Positions 46,436 to 57,180 of a DNA stretch of 64,000 nt are shown in pieces. The notes beneath the pieces were generated by a model. It did not search any database and was not told the DNA's origin. It saw nothing but the letters and a program-made list of their open reading frames with translations. The translations under genes were made by a program, and so were the position numbers. How positions within the stretch are numbered: the first letter of the stretch is position 1; each line of letters opens with the position of its first letter. Source of the DNA: Stenotrophomonas rhizophila (GTDB lineage: Bacteria > Pseudomonadota > Gammaproteobacteria > Xanthomonadales > Xanthomonadaceae); NCBI RefSeq assembly GCF_001704155.1, contig NZ_CP016294.1, positions 1,051,501 through 1,115,500 on the forward strand, read 5' to 3'.

Positions 46436-48046
46436 CTACGGCAACAACGCCTGTGTCCCGAACCGCGGTGGACGCCGGGCCCGGGTGCGCTGCTCGTAGT
46501 CGTACGCCAGCTCGATCAGTTTCGGCTCGCTCCAGGCCGTGCCCATGAACAACAGCCCCAACGGTAGCCCGTTCACGTGCGCCATCGGCACGGTCAGGCT
46601 CGGGTAGCCGGCCACGGCGGCGGCGCTGTAGCTGCCGCCCGGGAAGTCATCGCCGTGGCCGGTACGGATCGGCCATGCGGTGCCCGTGGTGGGCGCCACC
46701 AGGGCGTCCAGGCGCTCGGCCTTGAGCACCGCGTCGATGCCCTCGGGACCGGCCAGGCGGCGCGCCTGGGTGCGTGCAGCGATGTACTCGGGGCTGCCCA
46801 GGCCGCCGGCCTGCGCGGCCGTCTCCATCAGGTCCTGCCCGAACAGCACCAGCTCCTTGTCGGCATGGGTGCGGTTGAAGGCGATGATCGCATCCAGGTC
46901 GCGCACGGGGGCCTGATGGCGGGTCAGGTAGCGCTGCATGCCGGCTTTGAACTCGTGCAGCAGCACCAGGCGTTCGGCGTCTTCCCACTGCCCGTCGGTA
47001 GGCAGCTGCACCGGTACCACCACGGCGCCGGCATCGCGCAGCACGCCGATCGCGTGCTGAAGGGCGGGAGCGACCCCGGGCTGCTGGTCCAGCGGGCCAT
47101 GCAGGACGCCGATCCGGGCGCCGCGCAGGCCGTCCGGATTCAGTCGCGCGGTGTAGTCATACACCGCCCGCCCGGGCATGGTCGCCGTGGCCGGGTCGGC
47201 GTCGTCGCGGCCGGCCATCGCCGTCAACAGGGCGGCGGCATCGGCCACGCTGCGGGTGATCGGGCCGGCGGTGTCCTGGCTGAAGGAAATCGGCACGATG
47301 CCATCGCGGCTGACCAGCCCGACCGTGGGCTTGAGCCCGACCACGCCGTTCACCGCAGCCGGGCAGACGATGCTGCCGTCGGTCTCGGTACCCACCGCGG
47401 CGGCCGCCAGGTTGGCCGCCACCGCCACCGCGCTGCCGCTGCTGGAGCCGCACGGGTTGTGGCTGAGCCGGTAGGGATTCCGGGTCTGGCCGCCACGCGC
47501 GCTCCAGCCGGAAATCGACTGGCTGGAACGGAAGTTCGCCCATTCGCTGAGATTGGTCTTGCCCAGGATCAGCGCGCCGGCCGCGCGCAGCCGGGTGACC
47601 AGGAACGCATCGTCGGGGCGGAACCCGGCCAGTGCCAGCGAGCCGGCGCTGGTGCCCATCGGGCGTGCCCCGATGTTGTCCTTGAGCAGCAGCGGAATGC
47701 CGTGCAGGGGGCCGCGCAGCTGCCCGCGGCGGCGTTCGGCATCCAGTGCCGCCGCTTCCTTCAGGGCATCCGGATTGAGCTCCAGCACGGCGTTGAGGCG
47801 CGGGCCGGCGCGGTCGAGCCGGGCGATCCGTTCCAGGTAGGCGCGGGTCAGGGTGACGCTGTCCAGCTCGCCAGCGGCCATCGCCGCCTGCAACTGGGTG
47901 ATATCGGTTTCGGCGTAGGCGAACGGCGTATCGCGTGGGGCCGCGGGCGCGGCGGCATGGGCCTGGTTGAACAAGGGCACGGGCGAGGGCGAGCAGCCTG
48001 CCAGCAGTGCGATGGCCAACACGAGCGATGTCAGTGGCGCGCGCAT
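46436..48046 (-). CDS. Amidase-signature hydrolase, predicted lipoprotein
   Basis: A 536-residue amidase with the Ser-cisSer-Lys triad. The lysine is in LLLKDNIG, the cis-serine in [10 protein letters not shown], and the nucleophile in [12 protein letters not shown]. The N-terminus [22 protein letters not shown] is a lipobox signal peptide, so the protein should be a membrane-anchored lipoprotein in the periplasm. Related proteins are annotated as glutamyl-tRNA amidotransferase A-like, but export rules that role out. The substrate is unknown. The frame extends to 48193, but the lipobox fixes ATG 48046. Confidence 0.9.
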   Translation of the reverse strand: MRAPLTSLVLAIALLAGCSPSPVPLFNQAHAAAPAAPRDTPFAYAETDITQLQAAMAAGELDSVTLTRAYLERIARLDRAGPRLNAVLELNPDALKEAAALDAERRRGQLRGPLHGIPLLLKDNIGARPMGTSAGSLALAGFRPDDAFLVTRLRAAGALILGKTNLSEWANFRSSQSISGWSARGGQTRNPYRLSHNPCGSSSGSAVAVAANLAAAAVGTETDGSIVCPAAVNGVVGLKPTVGLVSRDGIVPISFSQDTAGPITRSVADAAALLTAMAGRDDADPATATMPGRAVYDYTARLNPDGLRGARIGVLHGPLDQQPGVAPALQHAIGVLRDAGAVVVPVQLPTDGQWEDAERLVLLHEFKAGMQRYLTRHQAPVRDLDAIIAFNRTHADKELVLFGQDLMETAAQAGGLGSPEYIAARTQARRLAGPEGIDAVLKAERLDALVAPTTGTAWPIRTGHGDDFPGGSYSAAAVAGYPSLTVPMAHVNGLPLGLLFMGTAWSEPKLIELAYDYEQRTRARRPPRFGTQALLP

Positions 48047-48102
48047 CTGTGTATCCCCGGAACCAGCGCTCAGGCTAACCAGCGCTCCGCACGCTTGGCA
48101 AC

Positions 48103-48588
48103 TCACGCCGGCGGTTGGGCCTGGCCGTGACGCTTGCGGATGTCGCGGGCGAGGACGCCGACCACGATGAGGTTGATCACCAGCACCGACCACGAGGCCC
48201 AGCCCGGGTGGCGGATGATCGCGAATATGTCGAACGGCAGGTAGATGCCGGCGGTGACGCAGCCCAGCCAGGATGCCCAGGCTTTGGCACGCCAGAGGCC
48301 CCAGGCCTCGAAGAGATGCAGGATGCCGTAGGCAACCATGGCCGCAGCGGCCAGGTGGACGGCATCGGGGCTGATCATGTTGAGCAGCGAGGGCAGGGTG
48401 CCGTGATCCGGGTCCAGGCTGAAACGCCGGATCAGGGCATTGACCCCATCACGCAGTGGCTGCGGGCCGAGCACTTCCAGCCCGGTCGCCGCCAACAGCG
48501 CGAGGACCGCCTTGCTGGCTTCCAGCAAGGCGATCAGGTGAAGCCCCGGATGCTTGTGAGGATCCGGGTTGTAGGCCGTGTCGGTCAC
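48103..48588 (-). CDS. DUF2127-family membrane protein
   Basis: A 161-residue protein with four likely membrane segments. The pattern GLHLIALLEASKAVLALLAATG, LHLFEAWGLWRAKAWASWLG and GIYLPFDIFAII-like stretches match the uncharacterised DUF2127 family. It starts 10 bp after the typA stop, so it is probably cotranscribed with typA; the amidase follows after 56 bp. No function is assigned. Confidence 0.82.
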   Translation of the reverse strand: MTDTAYNPDPHKHPGLHLIALLEASKAVLALLAATGLEVLGPQPLRDGVNALIRRFSLDPDHGTLPSLLNMISPDAVHLAAAAMVAYGILHLFEAWGLWRAKAWASWLGCVTAGIYLPFDIFAIIRHPGWASWSVLVINLIVVGVLARDIRKRHGQAQPPA

Positions 48589-48598
48589 GAGGGTCCGA

Positions 48599-50446
48599 TC
48601 AGCCGCCGCGCGAGGCCTTCTTGCGCTCGCTTTCGGTCAGCCCCTTCTTGCGAAGGCGGATTTCCTTCGGGGTGATCTCGACCAGCTCGTCGTCTTCGAT
48701 GAAGTCCAGGGCCTGTTCCAGCGAGTACTTGATGGCCGGGGTCAGCTGGATCGCATCGTCCTTGCCCGAAGCGCGCATGTTGGTCAGCGGCTTGGTCTTG
48801 ATCGCGTTGACGGTCAGGTCGTTGTCCTTGGAGTGGATACCGACCAGCTGGCCTTCATACACGTTGTCGCCTTCAGCAGCGAACAGCTTGCCACGCTCCT
48901 GCAGCGGCCCCAGCGAGTAGGCGGGGGTGGCGCCCGGCGCGTTGGCGATCATCACGCCGTTCTGGCGCTTTGCGATGGCGCCCTGTTCCTTCGGGCCGTA
49001 ATGGTCGAACACGTGGAACAGCAGGCCCGAACCCTGGGTCAGGGTCTTGAACTCGTTCTGGAAGCCGATCAGGCCACGGGCCGGGATCTGGTATTCCAGG
49101 CGCACACGGCCCTTGCCGTCCGGTTCCATGTTCTTCAGCTGGCCCTTGCGGGTGCCCAGCTTTTCCATGACGCCGCCCTGGTGCTGTTCTTCGATGTCCA
49201 CCACCAGCTGTTCGATCGGCTCCATGGCCTGGCCGTCGATCTGCTTGATGATCACTTCCGGGCGCGACACGGCCAGCTCGTAGCCTTCGCGGCGCATGTT
49301 TTCGATCAGCACCGACAGGTGCAGTTCGCCACGGCCGGAGACCAGGAACTTGTCGGCGTCTTCCAGCTGTTCCACCTTCAGGGCCACGTTGTGGACCTGT
49401 TCGCGGTCCAGGCGGTCCTTGATCTGGCGGCTGGTCAGGAACTTGCCACCGGACAGGTCCTTGTTGCCGGCGAACGGCGAGTTGTTGACCTGGAAGGTCA
49501 TCGAGATGGTCGGCTCGTCGACGGTCAGCGCCGGCAGTGCTTCCGGGGTGTCCGGGTGGCACAGGGTGTCGGAGATGGTCAGCTCCGGGATGCCCGAGAT
49601 GGCGACGATGTCACCGGCTTCGGCGGTGTCCTGCTCGATGCGCTCCAGGCCCAGGAAGCCCAGCACCTGGGCGACCTTGCCGTTGCGCTTCTTGCCTTCA
49701 CGGTCGATCACCGCGACCTGCATGTTCTTCTTCAGGGTGCCGCGCTGGATGCGGCCGATGCCGATCACGCCCACGAAGTTGTTGTAGTCCAGCTGGCTGA
49801 TGCGCATCTGGAACGGACCTTCCGGGTCCACTTCCGGCTTCGGCGCGTGCTGCATGATCGCTTCGTACAGCGGGGTCATGTCGCCATCGCGCACGCTGTC
49901 TTCCAGGCCGGCGTAGCCGTTCAGGGCCGAGGCGTAGACGATCGGGAAGTCGAGCTGTTCATTGGTGGCGCCGAGCTTGTCGAACAGGTCGAAGACCTGG
50001 TCGATCACCCAATCCGGACGCGAGCCCGGGCGGTCGACCTTGTTGACCACCACGATCGGCTTGAAGCCCATCGCGAAGGCCTTCTGGGTGACGAAGCGGG
50101 TCTGCGGCATCGGGCCGTCCATGGCGTCGACCAGGATCAGCACGGTGTCCACCATCGACAGCACGCGCTCCACTTCACCGCCGAAGTCGGCGTGTCCGGG
50201 GGTGTCGACGATGTTGATGCGGTTCTTGACGCCGGTGCGCTTGTCTTCCCAGGTGATGGCCGTGTTCTTGGCCAGGATCGTGATGCCACGCTCCTTTTCC
50301 TGGTCGTTGCTGTCCATCACGCGCTCGGCGAGCACGGTGCGCTCGGAGAGGGTGCCGGACTGCTTCAGCAGCTGGTCCACAAGGGTGGTCTTACCGTGGT
50401 CGACGTGGGCGACGATGGCGATGTTGCGAAGATTTTCGATAGACAT
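48599..50446 (-). CDS. typA: Translational GTPase TypA/BipA
   Basis: TypA is a ribosome-associated GTPase of the EF-G/LepA class, needed under stress and cold and for 50S assembly. The 615 residues carry G1 [10 protein letters not shown]3 [15 protein letters not shown] and G4 NKVDRPGSR, and the C-terminal TypA-specific domain ending in a Lys-rich tail. ATG 50446 ([12 protein letters not shown]) matches the family; upstream frame to 50686 is leader and repeat sequence. No strong Shine-Dalgarno is visible. Confidence 0.97.
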   Translation of the reverse strand: MSIENLRNIAIVAHVDHGKTTLVDQLLKQSGTLSERTVLAERVMDSNDQEKERGITILAKNTAITWEDKRTGVKNRINIVDTPGHADFGGEVERVLSMVDTVLILVDAMDGPMPQTRFVTQKAFAMGFKPIVVVNKVDRPGSRPDWVIDQVFDLFDKLGATNEQLDFPIVYASALNGYAGLEDSVRDGDMTPLYEAIMQHAPKPEVDPEGPFQMRISQLDYNNFVGVIGIGRIQRGTLKKNMQVAVIDREGKKRNGKVAQVLGFLGLERIEQDTAEAGDIVAISGIPELTISDTLCHPDTPEALPALTVDEPTISMTFQVNNSPFAGNKDLSGGKFLTSRQIKDRLDREQVHNVALKVEQLEDADKFLVSGRGELHLSVLIENMRREGYELAVSRPEVIIKQIDGQAMEPIEQLVVDIEEQHQGGVMEKLGTRKGQLKNMEPDGKGRVRLEYQIPARGLIGFQNEFKTLTQGSGLLFHVFDHYGPKEQGAIAKRQNGVMIANAPGATPAYSLGPLQERGKLFAAEGDNVYEGQLVGIHSKDNDLTVNAIKTKPLTNMRASGKDDAIQLTPAIKYSLEQALDFIEDDELVEITPKEIRLRKKGLTESERKKASRGG

Positions 50447-50492
50447 GCGAAAGGGGGCCAGTCGGCGCCGGATTTGGAAAAAGAAGTCCATC

Positions 50493-50498
50493 ATTATA
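50493..50498 (-). promoter_or_regulatory. Probable -10 box of typA
   Basis: On the minus strand a perfect TATAAT lies about 47 bp upstream of the typA start. No good -35 is seen at 16-18 bp. An activator or degenerate -35 is possible. Confidence 0.45.
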
Positions 50499-50542
50499 CG
50501 GCTTTGATGGCCAAACGCGAAAACAACCTTTGGCGCATTCAG

Positions 50543-50564
50543 GTAGCGCCCGCCGTTGGCGGGC
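50543..50564 (+). repeat. SMAG-type GTAG palindrome
   Basis: GTAG (50543-50546), C, then GCCCGCC-GTT-GGCGGGC, a perfect 7-bp stem. It lies in the typA-cyclophilin divergent gap. Confidence 0.88.
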
Positions 50565-50580
50565 ACACGGGTACCTGAGG

Positions 50581-50602
50581 GCCGGCCAACGGCCGGCGCT
50601 AC
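50581..50602 (-). repeat. SMAG-type GTAG palindrome
   Basis: GCCGGCC-AAC-GGCCGGC followed by GCTAC, the GTAG head on the minus strand. It lies 16 bp after the previous SMAG in tail-to-tail orientation, forming an inverted doublet. Confidence 0.88.
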
Positions 50603-50694
50603 CGGGTGGGTTCGACCATGGTCAGGCGGGCTCCGCGCGCCCCTCCGGTGTATCCTTACGGGCTGACGACAACCCCCGAATATCAAGGATCCTC

Positions 50695-51189
50695 ATGTCC
50701 CTCATCGCCACTTTCGACACCACCCAAGGCCCGATCAAGGTCGAGCTGTTCGCCGACAAGGCGCCGCTGACCGTCGCCAACTTCGTGAACCTGGTCCAGA
50801 AGGGCTTCTATGACGGCCTGATCTTCCACCGCGTGATCCCCGATTTCATGATCCAGGGCGGTTGCCCCAAGGGCCAGGGCACCGGCGGCCCGGGCTACAA
50901 GTTCGAAGACGAGAAGAACGGCGTGAAGCACCAGATTGGTTCGCTGTCCATGGCCAATGCCGGCCCGAACACCAACGGCAGCCAGTTCTTCATCACCCAC
51001 ATCAAGACCGACTGGCTGGACGGCAAGCACACCGTGTTCGGCCAGGTGCTGGATGGCCAGGCCATCGTGGACTCGGTCAAGCAGGGCGACGTGATCCATT
51101 CGATCACCCTGGAAGGTGACACCGACGCCGTCCTGGCCGCCCAGGCCGACCGCGTGGCCGAGTGGAACAAGCTGATCCCGGCCAAGTAA
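50695..51189 (+). CDS. Cytoplasmic cyclophilin-type peptidyl-prolyl isomerase
   Basis: A 164-residue cyclophilin that catalyses cis-trans isomerisation of prolyl bonds. Catalytic and core motifs are [15 protein letters not shown] (with the active-site Arg), [20 protein letters not shown] and [10 protein letters not shown]. No signal peptide, so it should be cytoplasmic, similar to PpiB in size. ATG 50695 follows AAGGA. It lies upstream of mdh. Confidence 0.94.
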   Translation: MSLIATFDTTQGPIKVELFADKAPLTVANFVNLVQKGFYDGLIFHRVIPDFMIQGGCPKGQGTGGPGYKFEDEKNGVKHQIGSLSMANAGPNTNGSQFFITHIKTDWLDGKHTVFGQVLDGQAIVDSVKQGDVIHSITLEGDTDAVLAAQADRVAEWNKLIPAK

Positions 51190-52290
<1,101 letters not shown>

Positions 52291-52311
52291 TTCCTTGGTC
52301 GGTACGCATTG

Positions 52312-52342
52312 AAAAACGCCGGGCTTGCCCGGCGTTTTTTTT
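52312..52342. terminator. Bidirectional terminator between mdh and the AraC gene
   Basis: AAAAACGCCGGG (52312-52323), loop CTTG, and CCCGGCGTTTTT (52328-52339) form a perfect 12-bp stem with A and T tracts on the two sides. It can end both the mdh transcript and the convergent regulator transcript. Confidence 0.9.
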
Positions 52343-52348
52343 GTGCCG

Positions 52349-53224
52349 CTACCCGGCGCGCAACCGCCCTGCATCTTTCGCCGGCGGCGCGCCGAATACG
52401 CGGAGGTAGTCGCGGCTGAACTGCGAGGGGCTTTCGTAGCCGACGCGGAAGCCGGCGCTGGCCGCGTCCAGTGCATCGCCCACCATCAACCGGCGCGCCT
52501 CCTGCAGGCGCAGGCGGGTGCGGAACTCCAGCGGGCTCAGCGTGGTGATCGCCTTGAAGTGCTGGTGGAAACTGGAGCGGCTCATGCCGGCCACCTCGGC
52601 GACCTGTTCGATCCGGCACGGCTGGTGGAAGTTCGTCTTGATCCACGCGATGGCGCGGGCGATCTGGTTGAGCCGGCTGTCGGCCTGCGCGATGTGGCGC
52701 AGGATCCCGCCACCGGGCCCCTGCAGCAGCCGGTACAGCAGTTCGCGCACGGTCAGGGGCGCCAGCGCGTCGATATCAGACGGTGCGTCCAGCAGCGCCA
52801 GCAGGCGAACCGCAGCATCCAGCAGTTCCGGGCTGGTGCGGTTGAGCGACAGCCCGCTGGCGGGCGCCGGCGCCGGCGCGGCCGGGTGGGCGAGGGCGAG
52901 TTCGGACAACGTGGCCATGTCCAGATCCAGCTGCAGGCACAGATAGGGCCGTTCGGGACTGGCCTGGATCACCGAGCCCATCACCGGCAGATCCACCGAG
53001 GCGATCAGGTAATGCTGCGGGTCATAGCGGTACGAGGTCGCGCCCAGGTGCGCCTGTTTGACGCCTTGGCCGACCAGGCACACGGTGGGTTCGTAGATCA
53101 CCGGCATGGGCAGCGTCGGCGATGCGGCGCGGATCAGCGTGACCCCCGGCAGTGCGACGGCATGCATGCCGTCGGACGGCGCGTGGCGGTCCAGCAGGGC
53201 AACGAAGGCAGCGAGTCGGTCCAT
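52349..53224 (-). CDS. AraC-family transcriptional regulator
   Basis: A 291-residue regulator. The N-terminal half matches the AraC_N sensor domain (PVIYEPTVCLVGQGVKQAHLG region). The C-terminal ~100 residues hold two helix-turn-helix motifs: RIEQVAEVAGMSRSSFHQHFKA and GFRVGYESPSQFSRDYLRVFG. It lies divergent from, and 140 bp from, the aldo/keto reductase gene, so that gene is its likely target (inference). The frame continues to 53341, but MDRLAAFVALLDRH is the family start. Confidence 0.92.
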   Translation of the reverse strand: MDRLAAFVALLDRHAPSDGMHAVALPGVTLIRAASPTLPMPVIYEPTVCLVGQGVKQAHLGATSYRYDPQHYLIASVDLPVMGSVIQASPERPYLCLQLDLDMATLSELALAHPAAPAPAPASGLSLNRTSPELLDAAVRLLALLDAPSDIDALAPLTVRELLYRLLQGPGGGILRHIAQADSRLNQIARAIAWIKTNFHQPCRIEQVAEVAGMSRSSFHQHFKAITTLSPLEFRTRLRLQEARRLMVGDALDAASAGFRVGYESPSQFSRDYLRVFGAPPAKDAGRLRAG

Positions 53225-53364
53225 GCCGTTGGATGGTACAGGCCGACCGGCGCGGGGCGCGTGGGAGATGGACGATCGTGCAAGCCTGCCGGACGCACAG
53301 GCTATCGCCTCGCGGAGCCGCCGCCGGAAGATTCCCGGCACTTCCCTGGCGCGAGGCCCTGCCG

Positions 53365-54429
53365 ATGACCACCACCGCCCTCAATCACTACCGCCTGCTC
53401 GGACGATCCGGCCTGCGCGTGTCGCCGCTCTCGTTGGGCACCATGACCTTCGGTGCCGACTGGGGCTGGGGCGCCGACGACGCCGAGGCCGCGCGCATCT
53501 TCGATGCGTATGTCGAGCGTGGCGGCAACTTCATCGACACCGCCGTGAACTACACCAACGGCAGCGCCGAACGCATCCTCGGCAGGCTGATCAAGGCCAT
53601 GCGCGAACGCATCGTGCTCGCCACCAAGTTCACCATGGCGCGCGAGGCGGGCAATCCCAATGCCGGTGGCAACCACCGCCTCAACCTGGTGCGCTCCGTG
53701 GAAACCAGCCTGCGCCAGCTCGATACCGATCGTGTCGACCTGCTGTACCTGCACGCGTGGGACTTCACGACATCGCCGCAGGAGGTGATGCGTGCGCTCG
53801 ACGATCTGGTCCGCGCGGGCAAGGTGCTTTACCTGGGCATCTGCAACACGCCGGCATGGCGCGTGGCGCAGATGCAGACCCTGGCCGACCTGCGCGGCTG
53901 GTCGCCGTTCGTCGCGCTGCAGATCGAGTACAGCCTGCTCGAGCGTACCGTGGAGCACGAGTTGATGCCGATGGCCGAAGCGCTCGGTCTCGGCGTGCTG
54001 CCCTGGTCGCCGCTGGGCGGCGGGGTGCTCACCGGCAAGTACAGCCGCGCGGATCTGACCGACGACAATGCCGCCGACGTATCGCCCACGCGCAAGGGCG
54101 TGATCGCGTCCACCGGGCACCTAACCGGGCGCGCCCTGGATATCGCCGACGTGGTCGGTGTTATCGCCGGGGAGCTGGGTGCCAGCCGTTCGCAGGTCGC
54201 CCTGGCCTGGACGCTGCGGCATCCGGCCGTGGTCTCGCCGGTCATGGGCGCGCGCACCCTGGCGCAGTTCCAGGACAATATCGGTGCGCTGGACATCGTG
54301 TTCAGTGATGCGCAGCTGCAACGCCTGGACGCGGCGAGCGCGCCGGCACCGATCTTCCCCGCGCGTTTCATCGCACGGCCGATGGCGCAGCAGCTGATCA
54401 GTGGTGGAAGCCGGATCCGGAGCCGGTAG
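53365..54429 (+). CDS. Aldo/keto reductase
   Basis: A 354-residue NADPH-dependent reductase of the (beta/alpha)8 aldo/keto reductase superfamily. The active-site tetrad is visible in NFIDTAVNYTNGSAE (Asp and Tyr), LATKFTM (Lys) and LLYLHAWD (His). The C-terminal coenzyme region SPVMGARTLAQFQDNIGAL is present. Its physiological substrate is not known. It is divergent from the AraC regulator. Confidence 0.92.
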   Translation: MTTTALNHYRLLGRSGLRVSPLSLGTMTFGADWGWGADDAEAARIFDAYVERGGNFIDTAVNYTNGSAERILGRLIKAMRERIVLATKFTMAREAGNPNAGGNHRLNLVRSVETSLRQLDTDRVDLLYLHAWDFTTSPQEVMRALDDLVRAGKVLYLGICNTPAWRVAQMQTLADLRGWSPFVALQIEYSLLERTVEHELMPMAEALGLGVLPWSPLGGGVLTGKYSRADLTDDNAADVSPTRKGVIASTGHLTGRALDIADVVGVIAGELGASRSQVALAWTLRHPAVVSPVMGARTLAQFQDNIGALDIVFSDAQLQRLDAASAPAPIFPARFIARPMAQQLISGGSRIRSR

Positions 54430-54518
54430 CACCGGGCCCTCCTACGACCAAGGTCGGACGGCCGGTCCATCGCCATCGGACTATGCTCGATCCCATGACT
54501 TTGTCTGGGAGGGCTGTC

Positions 54519-56396
54519 ATGCGTTATGAAGAGGTTTACCGTCGGTCGGTGGAGGAACCCGAAGCGTTCTGGGCCGAGGAAGCGCACCGGATCTACTGGC
54601 ATGTACCGCCGCAGCAGGTCCTGGATTACAGCAACCCGCCATTCCGGCGCTGGTACGTGGGGGGCCAGACCAACCTCTGCTACAACGCGGTGGACCGGCA
54701 CCTGGCCGAGCGCCCCGACCAGCTGGCGCTGGTGGCCATTTCCACCGAGACCAACGTCACCCGCGAAATCACCTACCGCGAGCTGTACCGCGAAGTGAAT
54801 GCGTTCGCCGCCGTGCTGCAGCGGCTGGATGTGCAGCGCGGCGACCGCGTGGTGATCTACATGCCGAACATGGCCGAGGCGGTCTTCGCCATGCTGGCCT
54901 GCGCCCGCATCGGCGCCATCCACTCGGTGGTGTTCGGTGGGTTTGCCGCGCACAACCTGGCGCTGCGCATCGACGATGCCGCGCCCAAGCTGCTGATCGC
55001 CGCCGATGCCGGCAAGCGCGGCGGCAAGGTGATTCCATACAAGGCGATGGTGGATGCGGCCTGCGCCGAAGCGCAGTCGCCGCCGCCGCACGTGCTGATC
55101 GTCTCGCGCGGGCTGGACCCGGCCGAGCCGAAGGTGCCGGGCCGTGACGTCGACTACGCGACCCTGCGCGACGAAGTCGGCGACCAGGACGTGCCGGTGG
55201 TGTGGCTGGAATCAAGCGAACCCAGCTACCTGCTGTACACCTCCGGCACCACCGGCAAGCCCAAGGGTGTGCAGCGCGACGTGGGCGGCTATGCGGTGGC
55301 GATGGCGCAGTCCATGGAAACCGTGTTCGACTGCAAGCCGGGCCAGGTGATGTTCTCCACCTCGGACGTCGGCTGGGCGGTGGGGCATTCCTATAACGTC
55401 TACGGCCCTCTGATCGGCGGCTGCACCTCGCTGTTGTACGAAGGGCTGCCCACCAACCCGGATCCGGGCATCTGGTGGGCGCTGTGCGAGCAGTACGGCG
55501 TTCGCACGTTGTTCTCGTCGCCGACCGCGATCCGTGTGCTGAAGAAGCACGATGCCGACTTCATCCGACGCCATGACCTCGATGCACTCAGGTACGTGTT
55601 CCTTGCCGGCGAGCCACTGGACGAGCCGACCGCGCACTGGATCAACGATGCGCTGGGCAAGCCGATCATCGACAACTACTGGCAGACCGAAACCGGCTGG
55701 CCGGCGCTGACCCTGCTGCCGGGCGTGGACCTCAAGCCGGTGCGTTTCGGTTCGCCGGGCTTCCCCAACCTCGGTTACCGCATGAAGGTGATCGATGAGA
55801 ACACCGGCGCCGAAGTGCAGGCCGGGCAGAAGGGCGTGCTGGTGATGGTGCCGCCGCTGCCGCCGGGCTGCATGAGCACGGTCTGGAACGACGACGACCG
55901 TTTCATCCAGAGCTATTTCAGCCACTTCAAGGAACTGCTGTACAGCTCGCTGGACTGGGCGATCCGCGACGAAGACGGCTACACCTTCATCCTTGGCCGC
56001 ACCGACGATGTGATCAACGTAGCCGGGCACCGGCTGGGCACGCGGGAGATCGAGGAATGCATCTCCGGGCACCCGCTGGTGGCCGAGGCGGCGGTGATCG
56101 GGGTCAAGGACGAGCTCAAGGGCCAGGTGCCGCTGGTCTTCGTCACCCTCAAGCAGGCGGTCGACGGCGATGGCAGCGCGGTGGTGGCCGAGATGATGAA
56201 GCGCGTGACCGATACCTTGGGCGCGGTCGCGCGCCCGGCGCACATCCACCTGGTCAACGCCCTGCCCAAGACCCGCTCGGGCAAGCTGCTGCGCCGTTCA
56301 CTGCAGGCCCTGGCCGAGCATCGCGACCCGGGCGACCTGTCCACCCTGGACGACCCCGGCGCGCTGGACGAGATCCGCAGGGCGCTGGGGCGGTAA
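54519..56396 (+). CDS. prpE: Propionyl-CoA synthetase
   Basis: PrpE activates propionate to propionyl-CoA through an acyl-adenylate, feeding the methylcitrate cycle. The 625 residues align end to end with E. coli PrpE: the SNPPFRRWYVGGQTNLCYNA start, the ATP motif YTSGTTGKPKGVQRD, the DNYWQTETGWP box, GRTDDVINVAGHRLGTREIEE and the catalytic lysine in PKTRSGKLLRR. ATG 54519 has GGGAGG at 54507-54512, while ATG 54483 has none. No other prp genes are in the window. Confidence 0.94.
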   Translation: MRYEEVYRRSVEEPEAFWAEEAHRIYWHVPPQQVLDYSNPPFRRWYVGGQTNLCYNAVDRHLAERPDQLALVAISTETNVTREITYRELYREVNAFAAVLQRLDVQRGDRVVIYMPNMAEAVFAMLACARIGAIHSVVFGGFAAHNLALRIDDAAPKLLIAADAGKRGGKVIPYKAMVDAACAEAQSPPPHVLIVSRGLDPAEPKVPGRDVDYATLRDEVGDQDVPVVWLESSEPSYLLYTSGTTGKPKGVQRDVGGYAVAMAQSMETVFDCKPGQVMFSTSDVGWAVGHSYNVYGPLIGGCTSLLYEGLPTNPDPGIWWALCEQYGVRTLFSSPTAIRVLKKHDADFIRRHDLDALRYVFLAGEPLDEPTAHWINDALGKPIIDNYWQTETGWPALTLLPGVDLKPVRFGSPGFPNLGYRMKVIDENTGAEVQAGQKGVLVMVPPLPPGCMSTVWNDDDRFIQSYFSHFKELLYSSLDWAIRDEDGYTFILGRTDDVINVAGHRLGTREIEECISGHPLVAEAAVIGVKDELKGQVPLVFVTLKQAVDGDGSAVVAEMMKRVTDTLGAVARPAHIHLVNALPKTRSGKLLRRSLQALAEHRDPGDLSTLDDPGALDEIRRALGR

Positions 56397-56619
56397 CTCC
56401 CTCCGACGCCCGGCGACCGTGTCCCGTGCTGCGGTGCATTATCCGCCGCGCGGGACCTCGGTTAAGCTGCGGGGGTGATCGTTGTGGGTCCGATGCGCGA
56501 CACGCCGGGGATGGCGTGCGCGGCCCGGGCTGCTGTCTGGACGACCGCAAGGGGGCGTACGGGTTCCGGTGACCGCCGGGGAGCGTGCGTGCAGGGGGAC
56601 CAGGTAACAGGGGGAACAC

Positions 56620-57114
56620 ATGGCGTACATCCATGCCAAGACGGCCGCTGGCCGTCAGGAAATCGAAGACCGCGCGCGCCGGCTGGTGCCGGGGTTGCGC
56701 TCCATTCTGCTGATGGTTGATGGTCAGCGCGATGACAACGAATTGACCGCGATGTTGCCCGGGCTGCGCGCGCCGGACGACGCGCTGGCCCAGCTGGCGG
56801 AGATGGGCCTGATCGAAGTGGTCGGTGGTGCGCTGGCGCCAGCCGCGCCACGGGCGCTGACCTCCGGTCGCGAACAGGACCCGGTGCTGTACAAGCAGCT
56901 GTATGACTGGATGAGCGAATCGGTCCGCAGGCATCTCGGCCTGAAGGGCTACTTCATGCAGCTCAAGATCGAGCGCTGTACCGATGCGGCCAGCCTGGAA
57001 AAACTGTGGCCGGAGATGGCCGCCGCCGTGTCCAAGGCGAAGAGTCCCGCGTTGGCCAACCGCTGGCTGGAGGAAACCCGCGCGCTGCTGCACAGCGATG
57101 CGCAGCCCGCCTGA
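56620..57114 (+). CDS. Conserved hypothetical protein
   Basis: A 164-residue soluble protein with no signal peptide. The N-terminal part (KTAAGRQEIEDRARRLVPGLRSILLMVDGQRDDNELTAML) and the ALAQLAEMGLIEV helix-turn pattern look like a small winged-helix-type fold seen in uncharacterised Burkholderia and Xanthomonas proteins. The C-terminal part is helical and charged. A GGGGGAA site precedes ATG 56620. It lies 66 bp upstream of the SUFU-domain gene and may be cotranscribed. I assign no function. Confidence 0.78.
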   Translation: MAYIHAKTAAGRQEIEDRARRLVPGLRSILLMVDGQRDDNELTAMLPGLRAPDDALAQLAEMGLIEVVGGALAPAAPRALTSGREQDPVLYKQLYDWMSESVRRHLGLKGYFMQLKIERCTDAASLEKLWPEMAAAVSKAKSPALANRWLEETRALLHSDAQPA

Positions 57115-57180
57115 GGAGAGCGGCACGGCGCAGCGATGATGGCGTACATTGGCGTCCTTGCGGGGCGCCAGGAGCAGCGC

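Noticed and set aside
54427..54460. A SMAG repeat after the aldo/keto reductase.
   Set aside because: GTAG is present but is not followed by a stem; the nearby CTAC precedes GACC-AAG-GTC in the wrong order.
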